In this document: positions 6,530 to 13,910 of the stretch, piece by piece
Position numbering within the stretch: the first letter of the stretch is position 1
Layout of the letters: each line of letters starts with the position of its first letter
Assembly: GCA_039680225.1 (NCBI GenBank)
Contig: JBDKTK010000341.1
Coordinates: 1 to 16,368, forward strand
From: JBDKTK01 sp039680225
Lineage (GTDB): Bacteria; Desulfobacterota; Syntrophia; Syntrophales; UBA4778
DNA length: 16,368 nucleotides
Direction: 5' to 3'
Notes under the pieces: generated by a model
Databases searched by the model: none
What the model saw: the letters and a program-made list of their open reading frames with translations, nothing else
Told to the model about the DNA's origin: nothing
Position numbers and translations under genes: made by a program

Positions 6530-6909
6530 TTTTCTACTCCTTTTAATTCTAAATTTTCTGTTTCATTGCGGGGAAAGCTCCCGGGGGATGTCCCTTGACC
6601 TTCGTGCCAAAGGGCCTTTCCAAAAGCCTCCTCAGATTTATTCTCAACCCATACCGAGTGGGAGATCAGGCCGTATTGCTTGAGCAGGCGGGCAAGGCAA
6701 AGGCCTGTCTTGCTTCCCCAGGGCTCCGCCTTGCCCTCGTCCCAGAACAAGTGGATGCTCAAATCCCCGTCCGGCAGGTTCCTGTACAGTTTCACCATTT
6801 GCGGGTTTCCTTCCGTTTTCAGGTTCCACATGACCGACCGGATTTTGTTCTCCAAAGCCGTCCTCCTGTTTTCGGCAGCGCTGATTTTTATTACCTCTAT
6901 CCATTTCAT
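6517..6909 (-). CDS. Small protein of unknown function (copy 2), upstream of atoE
   Basis: This 130-residue protein has first 92 residues that match the protein at 2378-2656 closely: MKWIEVIKIS, AENRR, ALE, DGDL-IHL-WD, GSKTGLCLA, GLISHSVWVE. After WVE it continues for about 40 residues (NKSEEAFGKALWHEGQG onwards, ending EKWNR) with no match to copy 1. This hydrophilic extension may be late-gained read-through, because stop codons appear in both other frames just past WVE. Its end overlaps the ATG of atoE by 13 bases and contains the atoE Shine-Dalgarno, so translation is probably coupled. No clear ribosome binding site is visible before the ATG at 6909. It is the first gene after the sigma-54 promoter at 6951-6966. 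The function is unknown; the repeated placement before a carboxylate/peptide transporter suggests a shared role with uptake. Confidence 0.78.
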   Translation of the reverse strand: MKWIEVIKISAAENRRTALENKIRSVMWNLKTEGNPQMVKLYRNLPDGDLSIHLFWDEGKAEPWGSKTGLCLARLLKQYGLISHSVWVENKSEEAFGKALWHEGQGTSPGSFPRNETENLELKGVEKWNR

Positions 6910-6950
6910 TTTCGTCGCTCGTCATGTTTTCAATTTTTAATCTCCGGAAG

Positions 6951-6966
6951 AGCATAGAATATGCCA
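6951..6966 (-). promoter_or_regulatory. Sigma-54 (-24/-12) promoter of the small protein-atoE-accC operon
   Basis: The minus strand reads TGGCATATTCTATGCT, with GG and GC 10 bases apart. It shares TGGCATA and the TGCT end with the promoter at 2699-2714. It ends 42 bases upstream of the ATG at 6909, against 43 in the other copy. Transcription should begin near 6939. Confidence 0.8.
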
Positions 6967-7018
6967 TGCATGAAAACTGAATAATAATCGATAGTTGCTG
7001 GATACATCGCATTATCAA

Positions 7019-7085
7019 TTGCGAATATTCGCAAAAAATTATTGCGCTATTTCGCAATTTCTGTATACTTTGCGATATTTCGCAA
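7019..7085. promoter_or_regulatory. Array of three 16-bp palindromes between the atoE operon and the sigma-54 activator gene
   Basis: The sites are TTGCGAATATTCGCAA (7019-7034, perfect dyad), TTGCGCTATTTCGCAA (7042-7057) and TTGCGATATTTCGCAA (7070-7085). All have TTGCG and CGCAA half-sites, with centres 23 and 28 bp apart. The nearest begins 53 bp upstream of the -24 element at 6951-6966, almost the same geometry as at 2766-2820. The array also lies 40-106 bp upstream of the activator ATG at 7125 and overlaps a weak sigma-70-like -10 (TATACT, 7064-7069). The same sites could therefore serve for activation leftwards and autoregulation rightwards. Confidence 0.75.
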
Positions 7086-7124
7086 GTTCATGAAGGTGAT
7101 TCAGACGACCTGAAAGGATTCGAG

Positions 7125-8660
7125 ATGGAATTTAATGAGAATGAATTTTTCCGCCACATGACATTAAGGATATGCGGCAGCCTGGACCTGGAAACCGCCC
7201 TGCAGCGGTCGTTTGATTATTTAAGGAATGTGATCCCGCTCGATATGATGTCGCTGCATTTTTACGATGCCAACCTCGGCGCCATGCACACGGTTGCCGA
7301 AATATCGGGTTCGGGCGCAAACAGCACGGATATCGTGGCACCCCTGGACAAGGCCGGCAGGGCGAGTTTTACAGAGCCCGACGTTCCCAATGTGCGGATA
7401 GTCAATTACCCGGAAACGGACCCCGTCATAAAGAAATTGCTCGCAGCGATGAAAGTGCCGAAAAAGTCCTCGGCGCTGGTGATGCGGCTTGTCATCGAAA
7501 ACAAGCGCATCGGCTCCCTGGTCTTAACGGCCGGGGGCAACGGCAGGTACACCGAAGACCATGCCCGCCTCTTCTCGCTGCTGAACGAACCTTATGCGGT
7601 AGCCGTCGCCAACGCGCTTACCCATGAAGAGGTCATCAGGCTCAAGGACATGATGTCCGACGACAATAAGTATCTCCGGCAGGAACTGCTGAGCATGTCT
7701 GCCGATGAGATCATCGGGTCGGATTTCGGCCTGAAGCAAGTGATGGAAATGGTCCGCAAGGTGGCGCCCCTGGAGAGCCCGGTGCTGCTCCTGGGGGAGA
7801 CCGGCGTGGGCAAGGGCGTCCTCGCCGGCGCCATTCATCATCTCTCCTCGCGGAGCAAGGGCCCGTTCATAACCGTGAACAGCGGCGCCATACCGGAAAC
7901 CCTGATTGACAGCGAACTCTTCGGGTATGAGAAAGGCGCCTTTACGGGGGCCGTGGAGCAGAGGCGGGGCCGTTTTGAACGCGCCAACGGCGGGACCATA
8001 TTCCTTGACGAGATAGGGGAACTCCCCCTCCAGGCCCAGGTAAGGATGCTGCGTGTCCTCCAGGAAAAAGTAATCGAGAGGGTCGGCGGGTCAAAGCCGA
8101 TCCCGGTGGACATCAGGATCATTGCGGCAACCCACAGGAACCTGGACGAGATGGTCAGGGCGGGCCGGTTCCGGGAGGACCTGCTGTTCCGCATAAATGT
8201 CTTCCCCGTCAGGATTCCCCCGCTGCGGGAAAGAAAAGAGGACATACCATCGCTGGTCCACTATTTTATAAACAAAAAATCCCTGGAACTTAAATTGCCC
8301 GAACTGCCGGACCTTAGTCCCGGGGCAATCAATCGCCTGACCGGGTATGACTGGCCGGGGAATGTCAGGGAACTGGAAAATGTCATCGAACGGGAAATTA
8401 TATTAAACAGGAAGGGCCCTTTGAATTTCAGCAACATTTCAGGACAGGACAGCCGGGTGTACCAGCCGGCTGCCGGGCCGGGCATGGACTCGCTCACGCT
8501 GAATGAAATCAGCATCCACCATATAATCCGGGCGCTGGAAAAGACCGGCGGGAAAATCCACGGCGCCAACGGGGCTGCCGGCCTGCTGGGCATAAACCCG
8601 AGCACGTTGAGGAGCAGGATGAAAAAACTCGGGATCGGCTTCGGGAAAAATTACAAATAA
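7125..8660 (+). CDS. Sigma-54-dependent transcriptional activator (GAF-AAA+-Fis HTH)
   Basis: This 511-residue enhancer-binding protein uses ATP to remodel sigma-54 RNA polymerase. A GAF-like sensor domain spans about residues 8-165, followed by a short linker helix. The AAA+ domain has Walker A GETGVGKG (224-231), the sigma-54 contact loop GAFTGA (271-276), Walker B TIFLDEIG (291-298), FREDLLFRINVF with the arginine-finger region near 349-360, and GYDWPGNVREL (407-417). A Fis-type helix-turn-helix lies at about 477-503. There is no receiver domain, so control is likely by a ligand bound to GAF rather than by phosphorylation. GAAAGGA lies 6 bases before the ATG. The three palindromes next door, and the matching set before the cstA operon, are its likely targets. 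The architecture is FhlA-like, but the effector is unknown. Confidence 0.93.
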   Translation: MEFNENEFFRHMTLRICGSLDLETALQRSFDYLRNVIPLDMMSLHFYDANLGAMHTVAEISGSGANSTDIVAPLDKAGRASFTEPDVPNVRIVNYPETDPVIKKLLAAMKVPKKSSALVMRLVIENKRIGSLVLTAGGNGRYTEDHARLFSLLNEPYAVAVANALTHEEVIRLKDMMSDDNKYLRQELLSMSADEIIGSDFGLKQVMEMVRKVAPLESPVLLLGETGVGKGVLAGAIHHLSSRSKGPFITVNSGAIPETLIDSELFGYEKGAFTGAVEQRRGRFERANGGTIFLDEIGELPLQAQVRMLRVLQEKVIERVGGSKPIPVDIRIIAATHRNLDEMVRAGRFREDLLFRINVFPVRIPPLRERKEDIPSLVHYFINKKSLELKLPELPDLSPGAINRLTGYDWPGNVRELENVIEREIILNRKGPLNFSNISGQDSRVYQPAAGPGMDSLTLNEISIHHIIRALEKTGGKIHGANGAAGLLGINPSTLRSRMKKLGIGFGKNYK

Positions 8661-8773
8661 ATTCCATTTATTCGGTGCAGTTTCGCCCCGGATGTCGATG
8701 CTGCATAGATTTTATCAACCCCTCTGATTATTCCTCAGAATCTTCTTTACAAAAGCCCCCGGATGGTTTAAGT

Positions 8774-8789
8774 GAATGAACGTTCACTC
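8774..8789. promoter_or_regulatory. Operator-like palindrome at the TetR gene start
   Basis: GAATGAACGTTCACTC contains the perfect 10-bp dyad TGAACGTTCA (8777-8786), extended by matching GA/TC flanks; this is the style of site bound by many TetR regulators. It lies just downstream of a possible -35 TTTACA (8746-8751) and overlaps a weak -10 region near 8768-8773, so binding would block transcription. It also covers the upstream in-frame ATG at 8776, which argues that translation starts at 8803. Confidence 0.55.
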
Positions 8790-8802
8790 CGAGGCAGGGG
8801 AA

Positions 8803-9378
8803 ATGAAAAATTCCAACAAACGGGAAGAAATATTAAGGGCGGCCCTGGAACTTATCGCCGAGCAAGGCTTTCACGGGGCCCCGATGGCCATGATCGCGAA
8901 AAAGGCAGGCGTGGGTGCGGGAACAATATACCGCTATTTCCCCTGCAAGAACTCCCTTATCGCCGAACTGTACCAGGAGCTTGAGAACGAAATGACAAGT
9001 GCCGTTGAGGAAGGCTATCCCGCCGGTGAGCCCATTGAGGCATGTTTCCTCCACTTCGGCAGTACGCTGCTGAAGTATTTCATTACTAACCCGCTGGTCT
9101 TCCGGTATGTTGAACAGTATCACAATTCGCCTTACGGCGTATCGATCCGCCGCGACAGGATTCACGGTAAGACGGAAGACCCGAATATATTAAGGAGCAT
9201 ATTGGAACAGGGCAGAAAGGACAAGGATTTGAAGGACCTGCCCTTGTTCATCCAGTTCGCCCTGGCGTTGGGGCCTTTGCTCATGCTGACCCGCGAGCAC
9301 ATCTTGGGACTGGCGGAGCTTGATGACAATCTAATAAATCAGACGATAAAAGCATCGTGGGATGCTATAAAAAGGTGA
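8803..9378 (+). CDS. TetR/AcrR-family repressor of the adjacent efflux operon
   Basis: This 191-residue regulator has an N-terminal TetR DNA-binding domain (residues 7-55): ILRAALELIAEQGFHGAPM, then IAKKAGVGAGTIYRYFPCK, which holds the recognition helix and the conserved TIYRYF. The C-terminal two-thirds is a helical ligand-binding domain without recognisable specificity. The ATG at 8803 is preferred (GAGG 8 bases upstream); an upstream ATG at 8776 in the same frame lies inside the operator-like palindrome. The stop is 22 bp before the membrane-fusion gene, so it is probably the first gene of a TetR-MFP-RND-OMF operon repressing itself. The inducer is likely a pump substrate, which is family knowledge, not seen here. 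Confidence 0.9.
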   Translation: MKNSNKREEILRAALELIAEQGFHGAPMAMIAKKAGVGAGTIYRYFPCKNSLIAELYQELENEMTSAVEEGYPAGEPIEACFLHFGSTLLKYFITNPLVFRYVEQYHNSPYGVSIRRDRIHGKTEDPNILRSILEQGRKDKDLKDLPLFIQFALALGPLLMLTREHILGLAELDDNLINQTIKASWDAIKR

Positions 9379-9400
9379 TTTTTAATTGAGGTGTTTATTC

Positions 9401-10609
9401 ATGAAATGGTTTGCAGGATTCATAGCTGGAGCCCCTTATTGCCTTGTTGCGATGGCGTTATCTGCTCTCTTTCTGACAGGATGCGGACAGCAATCATCCG
9501 CCAATAAAAAAGCCCCGCCCGCTCCCGAAGTGGCGGTAGTGGAACTTAAACCGGAGCGGGTCGTCATCACGACCGAATTGACCGGCAGGACGGCAGCCAA
9601 CCGGATTGCCGAGGTCCGCCCCCAGGTGGGCGGCATCGTCCAGAAGCGCCTCTTCACCGAAGGCTCCGATGTCAAGTCCGGCCAGGTCCTGTTCCAGATC
9701 GACCCGGCGCCTTTCAAGGCGGCGCTGGACAATGCCAGGGCATCCCTGAGCAAGTCCGAGGCCAGCATGACGTCAATCCGCTTCAAAGCGGACCGTTATA
9801 AAGAACTGCTGCAAGACAAAGCGGTAAGCCGGCAGGAATACGACGACGCCTCGGCCGCCCTGAAGCAGACGGAAGCGGAGATCCAGTATTGGAAGGCCAT
9901 GGTGGAAACGGCCGGGATAAATTTGAAATACACGTCGGTAAAGGCGCCCATCTCGGGCCGCATCGGAAAATCAAACGTTACGGAGGGCGCCCTGGTCACG
10001 GCCAATCAAGCCTCGGCCCTGGCAGTCATCCAGCAGCTGGACCCGATGTACGTGAATGTGCCCCAATCCACGACCGAGCTGATGCAGCTGCGGCGCCACC
10101 TTGAGGAAGGCCGCCTCAACCGGGAAAAAAACGGCCATAACAAGGTCCGTATCTTTTTGGAGGACAATTCCCAGTATCCCCTTCCCGGGGAGCTGCAATT
10201 CCGGGATGTTTCGGTAGACCCCGCGTCCGGAACGGTGAACCTCCGCGTTACAGTCCCCAACCCGAAGGGCATCCTGCTGCCCGGGATGTTTGTCCGTGCG
10301 GTCGTTGAAGAGGGCGTCAACACGAAGGCCATCCTGGTGCCGCAGCAGGCAGTCTTCCGCACTCCCAAGGGCGAGCCCTATGCGCTGACCATTGACGGAG
10401 AAGGAAAGGTCCAGCAGAAGATGCTCGCGCTCGATCGCGCCATGAAAGACAAATGGCTCGTTTCCTCCGGGATCGGAGCGGGCGATCGGGTGATCGTTGA
10501 AGGCATGCAGAAAGTGAAACCTGGCGCTTCCGCCAAGGCGGTCCCTTTGGGGGCCGGCAAGCAGGACAGCGGGCAAAACACAGCCCCGCCGGCCGCAAAA
10601 TCGAACTGA
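9401..10609 (+). CDS. RND efflux periplasmic adaptor (membrane fusion) lipoprotein
   Basis: This 402-residue AcrA/MexA-type adaptor links the inner-membrane pump to the outer-membrane channel. The signal peptide ends in the lipobox LTGC with Cys28, so the mature protein should be lipid-anchored. TGRTAANRIAEVRPQVGGIV and VLFQIDPAPFKAAL mark the first lipoyl half; an alpha-helical hairpin follows (about 95-165, with the AVSRQEYDDA turn); VKAPISGRIG opens the second half; beta-barrel and membrane-proximal domains end near 370, followed by a low-complexity tail. ATG 9401 has GAGGTG 7 bases before it; the TTG at 9386 lies too near that signal to be the start. The gene is 22 bp after the TetR gene and 13 bp before the pump gene. 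Confidence 0.93.
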   Translation: MKWFAGFIAGAPYCLVAMALSALFLTGCGQQSSANKKAPPAPEVAVVELKPERVVITTELTGRTAANRIAEVRPQVGGIVQKRLFTEGSDVKSGQVLFQIDPAPFKAALDNARASLSKSEASMTSIRFKADRYKELLQDKAVSRQEYDDASAALKQTEAEIQYWKAMVETAGINLKYTSVKAPISGRIGKSNVTEGALVTANQASALAVIQQLDPMYVNVPQSTTELMQLRRHLEEGRLNREKNGHNKVRIFLEDNSQYPLPGELQFRDVSVDPASGTVNLRVTVPNPKGILLPGMFVRAVVEEGVNTKAILVPQQAVFRTPKGEPYALTIDGEGKVQQKMLALDRAMKDKWLVSSGIGAGDRVIVEGMQKVKPGASAKAVPLGAGKQDSGQNTAPPAAKSN

Positions 10610-10622
10610 CGGAGGCGACTGA

Positions 10623-13600
10623 ATGTTATCGAAATTTTTCCTGGACCGCCCGGTCTTCGCCTGGGTCATTGCAATCATAATGATGTCGGCGGGCGCGCTT
10701 GCAATATACAAGCTGCCCATATCGCAATACCCTCCGATCGCGCCGCCGTCCATAACCATTTCCGCTAATTACGCCGGCGCTTCTGCGGAGACCGTTGAAA
10801 ACAGCATTACCCAGATAATCGAACAAAAGATGACCGGTTTTGACAAATTGCTTTATCTTTCCGCGACGAGCGATTCTTCCGGTACTTCGCGCATCGAACT
10901 GACCTTTATGCCGGGGACCGACCCCGACCTCGCCTGGTCCCAGGTGCAGAACAAACTCCAGCTTGCCATGGCCAGCCTGCCGGAAGCCGTGCAGCAGACG
11001 GGAGTCAAGGTTATGAAGAGCACCCGCAACTGGCTCATTATTGTCGGCCTGATCTCGGAGGACGGCAGCATGAACGGCGATGACCTGCGGGATTACGCGG
11101 TGTCCAACCTGGAAAAGGTGCTCTCCAGGGTGCCGGGTGTCGGAGAGGTGGAAATCTTCGGAAGCCAGTACGCCATGCGGGTCTGGCTTAATCCCAACAG
11201 GCTCACCGATTACCAGATGACTATCCAGGACGTCGTGACGGCCCTCAAGGCATACAATGCCGAGGTTTCGGCCGGCCAGTTCGGGGGAGCGCCCGCGGTC
11301 GAGGGCCAGCGCCTGAATGCGGCCATCATCGTGCAGAGCATGCTCAAGAGCCCCGAGCAGTTTGCCGCGATCCCGATCCGCACCAATGCCGATGGTTCCA
11401 TCGTGAGGATAAAGGACGTTGCCCGGGTGGAACTGGGAACAGAGGCCTATGACATCCAGCCCGCTTTCAACGGCAAGCCTTCCGCTATGTTGGCCATCCG
11501 CCAGGCGGCCGGGGCCAATGCCCTTGACACAGCCGACGCGGTCAAAGCGAAGCTCGCGGAAATGAGCCACTTCTTCCCCTCCGGCATGAAAGTTGTGTAT
11601 CCCTATGACACAACGCCTTTCATAAAAGTTGCCATCAAAGAAGTGGTCACGACGCTGTTCGAGGCGATCCTGCTGGTCTTCCTTGTGATGTACCTGTTCA
11701 TGGGAAACATGCGGGCCACCTTAATACCAACAATAGCGGTGCCGGTCGTTATCCTGGGGACGTTTGCGGTCCTGGGGGCATTCGGGTTCTCCATAAACAT
11801 GCTGACCATGTTCGCGATGGTGCTCGCCATCGGACTGCTCGTCGACGACGCCATAGTCGTCGTCGAAAACGTGGAAAGGATAATGAGCGAGGAAGGACTG
11901 TCCCCCCGGGAGGCCACGGCCAAGTCAATGGAACAGATCACCAGCGCGCTGATCGGCATCGGGCTTGTGCTCTCGGCGGTCTTCGGCCCCATGGCCTTTT
12001 TTACCGGGTCCACCGGCGTCATCTACCGCCAGTTCTCGATTACGATTATCTCTTCCATGCTGCTTTCCGTTGTGGTCGCTTTAATACTGACGCCGGTGCT
12101 CTGCGCATCGCTGCTGAAGCCGGTCCCCGCAGGGCATGAGCCTGCGGAATACTCTGTCCGTTTCCTGCGCCCGTTCTTCAAATGGTTCGACAGGATGTTT
12201 TTCAAGACAAGGGACAAGTACCTGCAGCTGGTGGGCCACTCCCTGTCCCGGAAGATGCGTTACGTCGCCGCTTTCTTGTTGATTGTCGCGGCAATGGGAA
12301 TCCTTTTCCTGCGGATGCCCACGGCCTATCTCCCGGATGAGGACCAGGGCATTTTGATGGTCCAGGCGCTCCTTCCGGCCAACTCCACCCTGGAGCAGAC
12401 AGACCAGATAATGACAGGGGTGCGGGACTATTTCCTCACAAATGAAAAAGATGCCGTAGAGGCCGTTATGACTGTTTCCGGCATCAGCTTCTCCGGCCGC
12501 GGTCAGAATGCGGGCCTGTCGTTTATAAAACTGAAGGATTGGAAACTCAGGGACCGGCCTGAATTGAAAGTCGGCCCCCTGGCCGGCAGGGCAATGAAGC
12601 AGTTCTCCCAGATCCGCAATGCCATGGTTTTTGCCTTTTCGCCGCCCGCCGTTATTGAGCTGGGTCAGGCAAAAGGTTTCGACTTCCAGCTGCTGGACAG
12701 GGGCGGGATGGGGCATCAGGAATTGATGAATGCCCGCAACCAGCTCCTCGGCATGGCGTCGAAGGACCCCGTATTGACCAAGGTGCGCCCCAACGGTCTG
12801 GAGGACGTGCCCGAATACCGGATCGAGGTGGATTGGGAGAAGGCCGGGGCATTGGGGGTGCCGATCTCATCCATAAACAGCACCATATCGGCCGCTTTCG
12901 GTAGTTCTTACGTCAACGACTTCATCCAGGGCGGGCGCGTTAAAAGGGTTTACGCCCAGGCGGACGCCCCCTTCCGCATGCTGCCCGATGATCTGAAAAA
13001 ACTGCACGTGCGCAATAACGCGGGCAATATGGTCCCCTTCTCGTCATTTGCAGCCGGCCGCTGGACATCAGGAGCGCCCAAGCTGGAGCGATTCAACGGG
13101 TTCCCGTCCATGAACATCGTGGGCGAATCGGCGCCCGGCAGGAGTTCCGGAGAGGCAATGAAAGCGATGGAAGATTTTGTCAGGAAACTGCCGCAGGGGG
13201 TCGGTTATGACTGGCAGGGCCTTTCCTACCAGGAAAGGATGTCAAGCTCCCAGGCGCCTATGCTGTATGCCTTTTCAATTTTTGTTATTTTCCTTTGTCT
13301 CGCTGCGCTCTATGAGAGCTGGCCCATTCCCATATCGATCCTGCTGGCCCTGCCGCTCGGGGTGATCGGGGGAGTTATCGCCACCAGCCTGAGGGGGCTG
13401 CCCAACGATGTCTATTTCCAGATCGGGCTGCTCACAACCCTGGGATTGACGACCAAGAACGCCATCCTCATAGTTCAGTTCGCCAAATCCGGAGTGGATA
13501 AAGGGATGGGCCTCGTGGAGGCCACGGTGGAGGGGGCGAAACTGCGGTTCCGCCCGATTTTGATGACCTCCCTGGCATTCGGCTTCGGTGTTCTGCCCCT

Positions 13601-13910
13601 TGCCATTGCGACCGGGGCCGGAGCAGGCGCGCAAAACGCCATCGGCACCGGAGTCCTGGGAGGCATGGTGACTGCCACGTTCCTGGTTATTATTTTTGCG
13701 CCGCTTTTTTATGTGCTGATAGAACAGACCTTCGGGAAAAAGAAATTTGCTCAAACCCCCGGGGGACAGGAAGAAAATATCGCGGGGGAAAAGAAGGACG
13801 TGATTTCTTCACCTCTCTTGAGATCGCTGAAAGAAAGATTCTTCGGTAAAAAGGAAAAATCCGGGACTGAAATCAAGCCTGAAGTTACGGAGGAGAAGGA
13901 GAATGAATAG
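10623..13910 (+). CDS. RND multidrug efflux pump, HAE1 (AcrB/MexB) family
   Basis: This 1095-residue inner-membrane, proton-driven pump subunit has a start, MLSKFFLDRPVFAWVIAIIM, that is typical of the HAE1 family. The proton-relay residues are present: Asp408 and Asp409 in LAIGLLVDDAIVVVEN, Lys945 in GLTTKNAILIV, and Arg977 in the KLRFRPILMTS segment. Two large periplasmic loops (about 40-335 and 560-870) hold the porter and docking domains, including NSTISAAFGSSYVNDF. The length exceeds AcrB (1049) mainly through a charged cytoplasmic tail of about 60 residues after EQTFGKKK. GGAG lies 8 bases before the ATG. The last 8 bases overlap the start of the outer-membrane gene. Drugs, bile-like compounds or solvents are all possible substrates. 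Confidence 0.96.
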   Translation: MLSKFFLDRPVFAWVIAIIMMSAGALAIYKLPISQYPPIAPPSITISANYAGASAETVENSITQIIEQKMTGFDKLLYLSATSDSSGTSRIELTFMPGTDPDLAWSQVQNKLQLAMASLPEAVQQTGVKVMKSTRNWLIIVGLISEDGSMNGDDLRDYAVSNLEKVLSRVPGVGEVEIFGSQYAMRVWLNPNRLTDYQMTIQDVVTALKAYNAEVSAGQFGGAPAVEGQRLNAAIIVQSMLKSPEQFAAIPIRTNADGSIVRIKDVARVELGTEAYDIQPAFNGKPSAMLAIRQAAGANALDTADAVKAKLAEMSHFFPSGMKVVYPYDTTPFIKVAIKEVVTTLFEAILLVFLVMYLFMGNMRATLIPTIAVPVVILGTFAVLGAFGFSINMLTMFAMVLAIGLLVDDAIVVVENVERIMSEEGLSPREATAKSMEQITSALIGIGLVLSAVFGPMAFFTGSTGVIYRQFSITIISSMLLSVVVALILTPVLCASLLKPVPAGHEPAEYSVRFLRPFFKWFDRMFFKTRDKYLQLVGHSLSRKMRYVAAFLLIVAAMGILFLRMPTAYLPDEDQGILMVQALLPANSTLEQTDQIMTGVRDYFLTNEKDAVEAVMTVSGISFSGRGQNAGLSFIKLKDWKLRDRPELKVGPLAGRAMKQFSQIRNAMVFAFSPPAVIELGQAKGFDFQLLDRGGMGHQELMNARNQLLGMASKDPVLTKVRPNGLEDVPEYRIEVDWEKAGALGVPISSINSTISAAFGSSYVNDFIQGGRVKRVYAQADAPFRMLPDDLKKLHVRNNAGNMVPFSSFAAGRWTSGAPKLERFNGFPSMNIVGESAPGRSSGEAMKAMEDFVRKLPQGVGYDWQGLSYQERMSSSQAPMLYAFSIFVIFLCLAALYESWPIPISILLALPLGVIGGVIATSLRGLPNDVYFQIGLLTTLGLTTKNAILIVQFAKSGVDKGMGLVEATVEGAKLRFRPILMTSLAFGFGVLPLAIATGAGAGAQNAIGTGVLGGMVTATFLVIIFAPLFYVLIEQTFGKKKFAQTPGGQEENIAGEKKDVISSPLLRSLKERFFGKKEKSGTEIKPEVTEEKENE

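Noticed and set aside
8656..8672. AATAAAT/ATTTATT hairpin at the end of the activator gene as a terminator
   Set aside because: The stem is AT-only with a 3-base loop and no following T-run, so it would be too weak.
8776..8778. Upstream ATG as the TetR start
   Set aside because: It is inside the operator-like palindrome and lacks a good Shine-Dalgarno; ATG 8803 is better supported.
10626..11570. Minus-strand open frame of 314 codons opposite the RND gene
   Set aside because: It is a shadow of the pump gene with biased composition and no family resemblance.
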